DNA from: Stenotrophomonas sp.
GTDB lineage: Bacteria > Pseudomonadota > Gammaproteobacteria > Xanthomonadales > Xanthomonadaceae
Direction of reading: 5' to 3'
DNA: 11,803 nt
NCBI GenBank assembly: GCA_003248565.1
Contig: QFOV01000095.1
Location: 1-11,803, forward strand
The notes under the pieces are model-generated. The model was not told where the DNA came from, ran no database searches, and saw only the letters and a program-made list of their open reading frames with translations. Both the position numbers and the translations under genes were made by a program. Of the stretch, positions 1 through 5,835 are shown piece by piece. The first letter of the stretch is position 1, and each line of letters opens with the position of its first letter.

Positions 1-1
1 G

Positions 2-619
2 GCGGAAGCGAATGCGCGTGACGAGGCGATGGCGGCCGAAATGGCCATGCCGGAAGCTCCCGAAGCCATTGAAATGGCGGTTGCAACACCGGTTGAGGCG
101 CCGAAGCCGGCGCCCGTCGCCGCGCCGCAGTCGGTTCAGCAGGCCGAGCCGGTGCGTCCGACCGGCATCGCCATCGAACCAGCGGCAGCCGCTGAACCAG
201 TTGCACCGGCACCGTCGCAGGGCGGGCGCAGCTTGAACGACGCAGAACAATGGCTGGACCTGATCGACGACAGCGGCCTGAGCGGTCCGTCGCGCGAGTT
301 GGCTGCCAATGCCGCCTTCGTCAGCTTCCAGCACGGTGTGCTGCGGCTGGCCTTGTTGCCGGGCTTTGAATACCTGCAGTCTGAGCGCGCCTTGAATGCC
401 TTGGCGCAGGCGCTGTCACAGGCCTTGGGTAGCACGCCCAAGATCCTTATTGAGACTGGCAACGCCCAGGCTGAAACCTTGCACCAGCGCGCAGATCGTC
501 AGCGCGGTGAACAGCAATCCGCGGCCGAAGCCGTGTTCATGGCCGACCCCCAGGTGCAGCAGCTGATACAGCAGGGTGCACGGGTCGTGGCCGATTCCAT
601 CCGTCCTTTCAAAGAGTAA
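2..619 (+). CDS. dnaX: DNA polymerase III subunit tau/gamma, C-terminal part (5' truncated by window edge)
   Basis: The frame is open from the left edge to a TAA stop, giving 205 residues of the C-terminal end. The first 75 or so residues are an Ala/Pro/Glu-rich low-complexity linker, typical of the hinge before the tau-specific domains. The rest, from about WLDLIDDSGLSGPSRELA to the end at RPFKE, resembles the tau C-terminal domain that binds the alpha polymerase subunit in the clamp-loader complex; the conserved ending with AEAVFMADPQVQQL fits gammaproteobacterial DnaX. The ATPase domain and any programmed frameshift site that would make gamma lie outside the window. It is followed after 6 bases by ybaB and then recR, the widespread dnaX-ybaB-recR order, which makes the identification firm. 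It is probably co-transcribed with ybaB. Confidence 0.93.
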   Translation, partial: AEANARDEAMAAEMAMPEAPEAIEMAVATPVEAPKPAPVAAPQSVQQAEPVRPTGIAIEPAAAAEPVAPAPSQGGRSLNDAEQWLDLIDDSGLSGPSRELAANAAFVSFQHGVLRLALLPGFEYLQSERALNALAQALSQALGSTPKILIETGNAQAETLHQRADRQRGEQQSAAEAVFMADPQVQQLIQQGARVVADSIRPFKE

Positions 620-625
620 CGAACC

Positions 626-946
626 ATGCGCGGCAATATCGCCCAAATGATGCAGCAGGCCCAGAAAATGCAGGAAAACCTGCAGAAGGCCCAGGAAGAA
701 ATCGCCAAGTTGGAAGTGACCGGCAGCGCCGGCGGCGGTATGGTCAGCGTGACCCTGAGTGGCACCAAGGAGTGCCGCAAGGTGCGTATCGATCCGTCGG
801 TGCTGAGTGATCCGGAAATGGCTGAAGACCTGATCGCAGCCGCGTTCAACGACGCCGCCAACAAGATCGATGCCGAATCGCAGAGCCGCATGGGCTCGGC
901 CACCGCCGGCATGAAGCTGCCGCCGGGCATGAAGCTGCCGTTCTGA
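626..946 (+). CDS. ybaB: YbaB/EbfC family nucleoid-associated protein
   Basis: A 106-residue protein, the usual length for the family. It starts MRGNIAQMMQQAQKMQENLQ, an N-terminal amphipathic helix rich in Met and Gln, followed by a helix (about residues 20-30), a Gly-rich turn near TGSAGGGMV (residues 32-40), beta strands around VSVTLSGTKECRKVRI, and a C-terminal helix (about 62-90). The ending GMKLPPGMKLPF is a characteristic tail. Known members form dimers with a tweezer-like shape, bind DNA without a metal and are nucleoid-associated; the precise role is still unclear. The start lies 6 bases after the dnaX stop and the gene sits between dnaX and recR, as in E. coli, where it is linked to replication and recombination genes. 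Confidence 0.95.
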   Translation: MRGNIAQMMQQAQKMQENLQKAQEEIAKLEVTGSAGGGMVSVTLSGTKECRKVRIDPSVLSDPEMAEDLIAAAFNDAANKIDAESQSRMGSATAGMKLPPGMKLPF

Positions 947-989
947 TGTGGCCCGCGCCGGCTCGCCCGGCGCATGCACGTCCCCGCGC

Positions 990-1020
990 CGCGAAGCCTC
1001 CGGGCTTCGCGCGCTTGTTT
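990..1020 (+). terminator. Terminator-like hairpin between ybaB and recR
   Basis: A perfect 9-bp GC-rich stem (990-998 with 1003-1011, core GCGAAGCC/GGCTTCGC, loop TCCG) is followed by CGCTTGTTTTA, a modest T tract. It stands about 40 bases before the recR start inside a cluster normally transcribed as one unit. It may therefore act as a partial terminator that lowers recR expression relative to dnaX and ybaB, or simply be an mRNA 3' end. The T tract is interrupted, so efficiency is uncertain. Confidence 0.5.
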
Positions 1021-1052
1021 TAGCGATACGCTGCTGTGATGAGACCGTTGCG

Positions 1053-1652
1053 ATGAGCCTGCCGCTGCTGGAACAACTGATCGAAGCCTTCCGGGTGCTG
1101 CCCGGCGTTGGCCAGAAGACGGCCCAGCGCATGGCCTACCACGTGCTTGAGCGTGCCCGTGACGGCGGCCAGCGACTGTCGGAAGTGCTGGCCGAGGCCA
1201 TCGAGAAGATCGGCCACTGCAAACAGTGCCGCGATTTCAGCGAAACCGAGCTGTGCCCGGTCTGCGCCAGCAGCAGCCGCGAGCGGCAGATGCTGTGCGT
1301 GATCGAATCACCGGCCGATCGGCTGGCGATCGAGCATGCAACCAGCTACCGCGGTGTGTATTACGTGCTGCAGGGGCGCTTGTCACCGCTGGATGGCATC
1401 GGCCCGCGCGAGCTGGGCCTGGATCAGCTGGAAACGCGCTTGGCACAGGGCGAGGTCACCGAGTTGATCATCGCCACCAACTCCACTGTTGAAGGTGAGG
1501 CCACCGCGCATTACCTGGCGCAGCTGGCTCGTCGCAACAAAGTGCGTCCCAGCCGCCTGGCGCAGGGCCTGCCTCTGGGCGGCGAGCTGGAATACGTGGA
1601 TCGCGGCACCTTGTCGCACGCCTTCGGCAGCCGCAGCGAAGTCGGCGAATAA
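1053..1652 (+). CDS. recR: Recombination mediator RecR
   Basis: A 199-residue protein of the usual RecR length. Read in order it has an N-terminal helix-hairpin-helix region (LPGVGQKTAQRM, residues 16-27), a C4 zinc finger (Cys56, Cys59, Cys68, Cys71), a Toprim domain beginning near LCVIESPADR (about residues 81-90) and running to about residue 175, and a C-terminal ending with SRLAQGLPLGGELEYVD. With RecO and RecF, RecR helps load RecA on single-stranded DNA coated by SSB during gap repair. The ATG at 1053 is chosen because family homology begins at MSLPLLEQLIEAF; the frame remains open back to a GTG at 948, but that extension of 35 residues has no family resemblance and contains the hairpin at 990-1011. 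No strong ribosome binding site precedes the ATG. Confidence 0.95.
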   Translation: MSLPLLEQLIEAFRVLPGVGQKTAQRMAYHVLERARDGGQRLSEVLAEAIEKIGHCKQCRDFSETELCPVCASSSRERQMLCVIESPADRLAIEHATSYRGVYYVLQGRLSPLDGIGPRELGLDQLETRLAQGEVTELIIATNSTVEGEATAHYLAQLARRNKVRPSRLAQGLPLGGELEYVDRGTLSHAFGSRSEVGE

Positions 1653-1702
1653 GCCGCGCCGGGGTTGTAAGCTGTAGGTCGTTTACTGCAGCGAGCCCCC
1701 AC

Positions 1703-2050
1703 ATGACCGACACCATTTTCGGCAAGATCATCCGCCGCGAAATTCCCGCCGCCATCGTCTACGAAGACGATGAAGTGCTGGGCTTCAAGGACATCGCCCC
1801 GCAGGCGCCGGTGCATGTGCTTTTCATTCCAAAGAACGAGGTCATCCCGACCCTGGATGACCTGCAGCCGACGCAGGCGCATCTGATTGGAAAGCTGGCC
1901 TTGGCGGCTGCGGCGTATGCACGCCAGGAAGGCTTTGCCGAGAATGGCTACCGCATCGTGATGAACTGCCGCGAAGATGCCGGGCAGACCGTGTTCCACA
2001 TCCACCTGCATCTGCTGGCGGGTGCGCCCTTGGGGCATTTCGGCGCGTGA
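1703..2050 (+). CDS. hinT: HIT family purine nucleotide hydrolase (HinT-like)
   Basis: A 115-residue single-domain histidine triad protein. The N-terminus TIFGKIIRREIPAAIVYED and the triad HIHLHLL (His99, His101, His103) closely follow the HinT branch; Asn88 and the GQTVFH segment complete the nucleotide-binding pocket. HinT enzymes hydrolyse purine nucleoside phosphoramidates, and aminoacyl-adenylates bound to lysyl-tRNA synthetase are a proposed natural substrate; the protein is cytoplasmic and usually dimeric. The gene starts 50 bases after recR and has no obvious strong promoter of its own, so read-through from recR is likely. Downstream lies the repeat region and then a strong bidirectional terminator at 2373-2400. 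It lacks the slightly longer C-terminal tail of E. coli HinT, ending at GAPLGHFGA. Confidence 0.93.
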   Translation: MTDTIFGKIIRREIPAAIVYEDDEVLGFKDIAPQAPVHVLFIPKNEVIPTLDDLQPTQAHLIGKLALAAAAYARQEGFAENGYRIVMNCREDAGQTVFHIHLHLLAGAPLGHFGA

Positions 2051-2070
2051 TTTGATGCAGTTGTGTTGAT

Positions 2071-2096
2071 TGTGGGAGCGGCGTAAGCCGCGAAGC
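2071..2096 (+). repeat. REP element, copy 1
   Basis: A 26-nt unit reading TGTGGGAGCGGCGTAAGCCG then CGAAGC. Its core GCGGC-GTAA-GCCGC folds as a 5-bp stem with a four-base loop. Exact reverse complements occur at 2184-2209 and 2326-2351, and a copy with one difference at 11535-11560. The type is a common extragenic palindrome in Xanthomonadaceae and Pseudomonas. Confidence 0.85.
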
Positions 2097-2183
2097 TGAC
2101 ACCAACAAAACAACGGCCGATCCCTTTGGCTCAGCCAAGCCGCTGTTGATTGCGGGACGTAGTTCGCGGCGGATGGATATCCA

Positions 2184-2209
2184 GCTTCGCGGCTTACGCC
2201 GCTCCCACA
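2184..2209 (-). repeat. REP element, copy 2 (inverted relative to copy 1)
   Basis: The exact reverse complement of copy 1, 87 bases further on, so the two can pair into a large hairpin of REPIN type. A run of A follows at 2209-2214, which would look like a weak terminator tail only when read on the other strand. Confidence 0.85.
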
Positions 2210-2230
2210 AAAAAGAGCGGGACGAGCTTT

Positions 2231-2273
2231 GCTCCCTCCCTTTGCCGCAGGCAAGGGGAGGGTTGGGGAGGGG
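2231..2273 (+). repeat. Element A, copy 1: 43-nt GC-rich palindromic repeat
   Basis: It begins GCTCCCTCCCTTTGCC and ends with GGTTGGGGAGGGG. Positions 2234-2246 pair with 2250-2262 as a 13-bp stem with one G-T wobble and a three-base loop, followed by a second purine-rich stretch. A copy with 42 of 43 identical bases lies at 11489-11531; the only difference is in the loop. In both places a REP copy follows in the same orientation. Confidence 0.8.
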
Positions 2274-2278
2274 TTGGT

Positions 2279-2302
2279 TTTGCCTTTGCCTTTGCCTTTG
2301 TC
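2279..2302 (+). repeat. Short tandem repeat, TTTGCC x3 plus TTTGTC
   Basis: Three perfect hexamers and a fourth with one change follow directly after element A, whose stem itself contains CTTTGCC. It looks like slippage-prone satellite DNA seeded from the element. No gene crosses it. Confidence 0.75.
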
Positions 2303-2325
2303 TTGCTGTGTTTGATGGATCTGTA

Positions 2326-2351
2326 GCTTCGCGGCTTACGCCGCTCCCACA
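2326..2351 (-). repeat. REP element, copy 3
   Basis: Identical to copy 2 (GCTTCGCGGCTTACGCCGCT then CCCACA) and in the same orientation. It follows element A copy 1 by 52 bases, while in the fabH-fabD gap the equivalent REP follows element A by only 3 bases. Confidence 0.85.
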
Positions 2352-2372
2352 AAAGAGCCAAACAAGCAAAAG

Positions 2373-2400
2373 AAAACGCCGCCCCTTGGGGCGGCGTTTT
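2373..2400. terminator. Bidirectional intrinsic terminator between hinT and slp
   Basis: A perfect 13-base inverted repeat, AAAACGCCGCCCC and GGGGCGGCGTTTT, is separated by TT. It has an A tract on the left and a T tract on the right, so it has a U-run tail on either strand. It lies 8 bases past the slp stop on the - strand and downstream of hinT on the + strand, and would end both convergent transcripts. Confidence 0.92.
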
Positions 2401-2407
2401 CAGTTTG

Positions 2408-2932
2408 TTACCACCAGCCGCGGTAACCCCAGCCCCAGCCGGGACCCCAACCCGGGCCCCACGGGCCGTACGGGTAGGCGGGTACTACTTCCACTTCGCG
2501 CTGTACCGGCCACAGGTAGACCACGTCGGCGGAGAGCTTGGGCAGCGGGTAGTCGTATTCGCCGATCTTGGTGCTCTGGTAGCCATCGATGCGGCCGATG
2601 AAGGTCACGTCGCGGCCCGGCTCGAACACCGCCGGATCATAGAAGCCGCTGCGGCAGGCCATGAAGCGGCCATCGCTGGCATCGCTGGACGTGGTGCTCG
2701 GGCGGCCGCTGGCATTGAGCGGGCGGGCCAGCATCTGGAAGCAGGTTTCGCCCTGGCCGGGGATGGTCTCGATGATGCGGCCACCCCAGCGTACCGGCGC
2801 ACCGGTCTGCTTCTGCGCCACCGCGTCACGCGGTGAAACGGGGGTGAATTGTCCCTGCAGCGGCTTGGGCGCCGTGGCACAGGCGGCCAGCACCAAGCTG
2901 GCGGCGGCAACGAGGAGGATGCGGGTCTTCAT
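2408..2932 (-). CDS. slp: Slp-family outer-membrane lipoprotein with Trp/Gly-rich tail
   Basis: A 174-residue lipoprotein. It has a signal peptide MKTRILLVAAASLVLAAC with lipobox L15-A16-A17-C18. The residue after Cys18 is Ala, not Asp, which favours sorting to the outer membrane. The body matches the Slp (starvation-inducible lipoprotein) pattern: VRWGGRIIET near 47-56, CFQMLARPLNASGRP (64-78), GRFMA, GFYDPAVFEPGRDVTFIGRI (96-115) and a G-x-x-x-Y-x-Y-P-L-P segment (124-131). The last 20 or so residues, from Pro155, are almost only Gly, Pro, Trp and Tyr, which is not part of E. coli Slp. Its ATG overlaps the tgpA stop (ATGA), with GGAG at 2943-2940 seven bases upstream, so it is translationally coupled to tgpA. 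Function is unknown; Slp is associated with stationary phase and acid stress in E. coli. Confidence 0.88.
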   Translation of the reverse strand: MKTRILLVAAASLVLAACATAPKPLQGQFTPVSPRDAVAQKQTGAPVRWGGRIIETIPGQGETCFQMLARPLNASGRPSTTSSDASDGRFMACRSGFYDPAVFEPGRDVTFIGRIDGYQSTKIGEYDYPLPKLSADVVYLWPVQREVEVVPAYPYGPWGPGWGPGWGWGYRGWW

Positions 2933-4881
2933 GTTCGTACTCCGGGTTTCGGGCGGTGCCTGTGCAGGTCCGCCAATAATGAAACGACATCCGATCGGAC
3001 GCCAGCGTAGCGCGCCTGAGTGAAACGCTGGCTGAGCGTCAGCAGATCGCTGCCGGGCCGGGCACGGTCGACGCGGCTGGCCCAGTCGCTGGCGGTCTCG
3101 AAGGGCTCACGGCCCAGGCCCAGGCGTTGGTAGCGACGGTCCAGCCGGTGCCAGGCGCGCAACAGCGGGTCACGCTGGCGTTCGCCACGGGCCAGCAACC
3201 AGGCCATCAAGCCCACGGCAAGAACCGCAAAGCCGGCAAACATGGCAACCAGCTGCGAGGGGCTCAATTGCTTGATACCGAAACCGCTGAGCAGGCGCTG
3301 CTGACGTTGGGCATCGAAAGACAGCACGGCGGTGTTCCAGCCGCGGCGCAGGTAGTCGCTGTACTGCAGCAGGCTGCTCCAGCGACCGGACAGGTTCAGT
3401 CCACTGGTATTGCTGTCGCCAATGCGGTCTTCCAAGGTGTCATAGATGCGTTCCGGGGCGACGGCTGCGGTGGGATCAACCCGCGCCCAGCCGCGCTGCG
3501 GCAGCCAGACTTCGGCCCAGGCATGCGCATCAAGCCGGCGCACCACCCAGTAGTTGCCGAAGCGGTTGCGCACGCCACCGGCATAACCGGTGACAACGCG
3601 TGCTGGAACGCCTGCGCCACGCATCAGCACCACGAATGCCGCGCTGAAGTGCTCGCAGTAACCGGCCTTCTGGTCGAACAGGAATTCATCGACGGAGTGG
3701 CGGCCGGCCAGCGGCGTGTTCAAGGTGTAGGCGAACTCGCGGTGGATCCAGTCCAGGCTGCGCTGTACCAGCGCGGCATCATCATTGCCGGCCTCGCTGC
3801 GCCATTGTCTGGATAGCGCCAGCGTGCGCGGGTTGAAGCCGTCGGGCAGTTGCAGTGCCTGCCCCCGTAGGAGTGCCGGCAGTTCGGTCTGGAATGCCTG
3901 AGCCGGGCTGGACTGCATACGCCAGCGGGTCAGCGCGGTAAGTGGTCGCGCTGAGGTCAGGCTGTAGTCGGCATCCAATTGGCTTCCTGCAGGTGCCTGC
4001 AAGGGCAGGTCCAGCGCAACCAGTTCGCGCTGGTCGGTGGGCTCGTAGTCGATCTGGTAGTCCCAGCGCTGCGCGCTGTTGGTCACGCTGGGCATCTGTT
4101 CGGAGTGCTGACTTTGCATCCGCGACCAGCGCCGGCCATCGAAGCGCGTCAGTACCGGCCCGCGCCAATAGCGCTGGTCCTGCGCCGGCACCGGGCCGAA
4201 GAACTCGACCCGCAGCGCCGGGCTGTCATCGGCCATCATGTCGCCCAGGTCGCCGGGCTGCATGCTGTCGGACAGGCCGGGGCGCCCCACCACCCGATCG
4301 GGTGTGCCCCATAGCGGCGTTGGCAGGCGCGGCACCAGCCAGAATGCCGACAAGGCCAGCGGCAGTGCCAGCAACATCAGCCCGCCAACCGTGCGTAGCT
4401 GGGCGCGCGGTGGCAGATGGGCAATGCCTACTTCTTCATCGGCCAGGCGTTGCAGCGCGAGCAGGGCGGCTACCACGGCGGCGGCTGACATCAGCAGGGT
4501 GCTTGGCCCCTGATCGAGCAGGAAGGCCGCGAATGGTGCAAACAGGCTGAAGCCAATCAGGCTGCGCGCATCACGCAGCGTGCGCAGCTCGCTGGATTTG
4601 ATCGCCAGCATCGCCGCAAGCAGGGCGCAGCCGTTGTCGCGGCCGGGGTTGGCGCCCATCTGCCAGTAGATGCAGATCAGCATCACGCCGATCAGCAGCA
4701 GGCGCAGCAACAAGGGCATGGCACGCCGCCATGACCACAGCGCCACCAGCAAGGCGGTGATTCCGAGCAGCGCCGCCAGCACGCCTGGTAGCTGCAGCAG
4801 CAAGGGCAGCAGCGAGAGGGCCGTGACCAGATTGATCCAGAGGCGGCTGCTGGCGCTTATCGCGGGCGTGGGCGTCGTCAT
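2929..4881 (-). CDS. tgpA: TgpA-like membrane transglutaminase/protease-like protein (DUF3488, transglutaminase core, DUF4129)
   Basis: A 650-residue protein. The N-terminal third (about residues 14-183) carries six or seven hydrophobic segments (DUF3488 region). A periplasmic section follows, with a transglutaminase-like core holding the triad Cys409 (AGYCEHFS), His453 (DAHAWAEVW) and Asp469 (RVDPT). A last membrane segment lies at about 543-564, before a cytoplasmic DUF4129-type tail (RDPLLRAWHRLDRRYQRLG, then ETASDWASRV). This is the TgpA architecture; in Pseudomonas aeruginosa TgpA is reported as essential, but its substrate is unknown. The start at MTTPTPAISA is taken because it overlaps the DUF58 stop (ATGA); the frame runs 144 residues further upstream, but that extension is an Arg/Ala-rich shadow of the DUF58 gene. 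Its own stop overlaps the slp start in the same way. Confidence 0.93.
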   Translation of the reverse strand: MTTPTPAISASSRLWINLVTALSLLPLLLQLPGVLAALLGITALLVALWSWRRAMPLLLRLLLIGVMLICIYWQMGANPGRDNGCALLAAMLAIKSSELRTLRDARSLIGFSLFAPFAAFLLDQGPSTLLMSAAAVVAALLALQRLADEEVGIAHLPPRAQLRTVGGLMLLALPLALSAFWLVPRLPTPLWGTPDRVVGRPGLSDSMQPGDLGDMMADDSPALRVEFFGPVPAQDQRYWRGPVLTRFDGRRWSRMQSQHSEQMPSVTNSAQRWDYQIDYEPTDQRELVALDLPLQAPAGSQLDADYSLTSARPLTALTRWRMQSSPAQAFQTELPALLRGQALQLPDGFNPRTLALSRQWRSEAGNDDAALVQRSLDWIHREFAYTLNTPLAGRHSVDEFLFDQKAGYCEHFSAAFVVLMRGAGVPARVVTGYAGGVRNRFGNYWVVRRLDAHAWAEVWLPQRGWARVDPTAAVAPERIYDTLEDRIGDSNTSGLNLSGRWSSLLQYSDYLRRGWNTAVLSFDAQRQQRLLSGFGIKQLSPSQLVAMFAGFAVLAVGLMAWLLARGERQRDPLLRAWHRLDRRYQRLGLGREPFETASDWASRVDRARPGSDLLTLSQRFTQARYAGVRSDVVSLLADLHRHRPKPGVRT

Positions 4882-5834
4882 GCGTCTGGCAGCAGCGCCA
4901 ATGCGCGCAGGCAGAGGTGGCGATGGGCGTCGCCGCTGGCCGGTCCGAATGGTGGCTGTCCGGGCAGGCGCAGTTGATAGCTGCGGCCTTCGCGTTCGGC
5001 CTCGTCCACCCAGCGCGCCAGACGCGAGATGCGGCGTTCGTGGGGCAGGGCCAGCAATTGCTGCCAGTCCAATACCAGCTCGGCGCCGTAGGGGCGCTCG
5101 TACTCGCGCACCAGCAGTTCGTCGCGTCGCGCCGAGTGCTTCCAGGCGATGCTGCGGCGCGAGTCGCCGCTGCGGTAGGGGCGCATCTGCTGCAGTTCTT
5201 CGCCTTGTGGATGCACGCGGGTGCGGGTGGAGGCGCTGCCTGCATCCGGCAGCGGCGGCGCATTGGTTTCCGGCGCGGGATAGACCAGTAGCGCTGTGTC
5301 CGGCCAGAACCATGCCCAGGCGCGGACCAGGCCCAGCGGCTGGGTGCTGGTGATCCGGATGCGTGACAGATCCAGCCAGCCGCGTTGCTGGGTGGGTAGC
5401 CAGAGGTCGGCTTCGGCCTGGCTGTCCTGCTCCAGGTTGAGGTGGGTCTTGGCCTGTGGGTAATCCAGCTGCAGGGCACGGCGCCAGCGGCGGTCGCCGC
5501 GCGCAAGCGCCAGCCGCAGGCGGATGGGAGTGCCCGCGGCCACCGGGTCGGCGGAAACGGCTTGCAGGCGCAGGCCTGACAACTGCAGGTGCGCCTGCAC
5601 GATGCTGGCCAGCGCGGTTGCGCCCAGCACCAGCGCCAACAGCAAGGCGGGGTTGTTGTTGTAGTTCAAGGCGCCAAGCAGCATGACCGCGAGCAAGCCC
5701 GCCAGGAACAGGCCGAAGCCGGTCGGCAGCACGTAGATGCGGCGTCTGTCCAACTGCGTCGGCAGCTGTTCCGGTTGCCGTGGGCGGGCCAGGAACTGCA
5801 GGGATTGCAGGCGCTGCCGCAGTGCTGCCAGCAC
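4878..5834 (-). CDS. DUF58 domain protein, membrane anchored
   Basis: A 318-residue protein. It has two hydrophobic segments (about residues 34-56 and 62-82), then a soluble part ending in a DUF58 domain with the signature around residues 219-246: YRSGDSRRSIAWKHSARRDE followed by LLVREYE. DUF58 proteins regularly partner MoxR ATPases, and this one sits between moxR and tgpA; the complex's job is not known. The start is taken as GTG at 5834: it is one base past the moxR stop and has AGGTGG six bases upstream (5846-5841). The ATG at 5906 would add 24 Cys/Pro-rich residues overlapping moxR. Its TGA overlaps the tgpA ATG. Confidence 0.88.
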   Translation of the reverse strand: MLAALRQRLQSLQFLARPRQPEQLPTQLDRRRIYVLPTGFGLFLAGLLAVMLLGALNYNNNPALLLALVLGATALASIVQAHLQLSGLRLQAVSADPVAAGTPIRLRLALARGDRRWRRALQLDYPQAKTHLNLEQDSQAEADLWLPTQQRGWLDLSRIRITSTQPLGLVRAWAWFWPDTALLVYPAPETNAPPLPDAGSASTRTRVHPQGEELQQMRPYRSGDSRRSIAWKHSARRDELLVREYERPYGAELVLDWQQLLALPHERRISRLARWVDEAEREGRSYQLRLPGQPPFGPASGDAHRHLCLRALALLPDA

Positions 5835-5835
5835 C

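Larger units (their letters stand above)
2051..2372. other. Gene-free, repeat-packed region between hinT and slp
   Basis: No credible gene lies here; frames that cross it have compositions dictated by the repeats. It holds three REP copies (2071-2096, 2184-2209, 2326-2351), the long palindrome called element A (2231-2273), a TTTGCC tandem (2279-2302), a small hairpin TTGGC-TCA-GCCAA (2126-2138) and a perfect palindrome TGGATATCCA (2174-2183). The two flanking genes converge on it, the usual safe harbour for repeats of this kind. Confidence 0.85.

Noticed and set aside
948..1052. GTG start at 948 for recR
   Set aside because: The 35 added residues carry no RecR homology and include the hairpin at 990-1011; RecR proteins start at MSLPLLEQLI-type sequence.
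2071..2351. CRISPR-like array formed by the repeated 26-mers
   Set aside because: There are only three copies, in mixed orientation and with unequal spacing, they are palindromic, and no cas gene is present; they are REP elements.
2146..2601. Reading frame of 151 codons on the + strand through the repeats into slp
   Set aside because: It is built from REP, element A and TTTGCC repeats, crosses the terminator, then runs antisense to slp.
4882..5313. N-terminal extension of 144 residues on tgpA
   Set aside because: It lies wholly over the DUF58 gene, is Arg/Ala/Pro-rich with no family match, and the ATGA overlap at 4878-4881 gives a clear start.
4571..5506. Reading frame of 311 codons on the - strand within the DUF58/tgpA region
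   Set aside because: It is an out-of-frame shadow of DUF58 and tgpA, rich in Ala, Arg, Pro and Trp with no domain.
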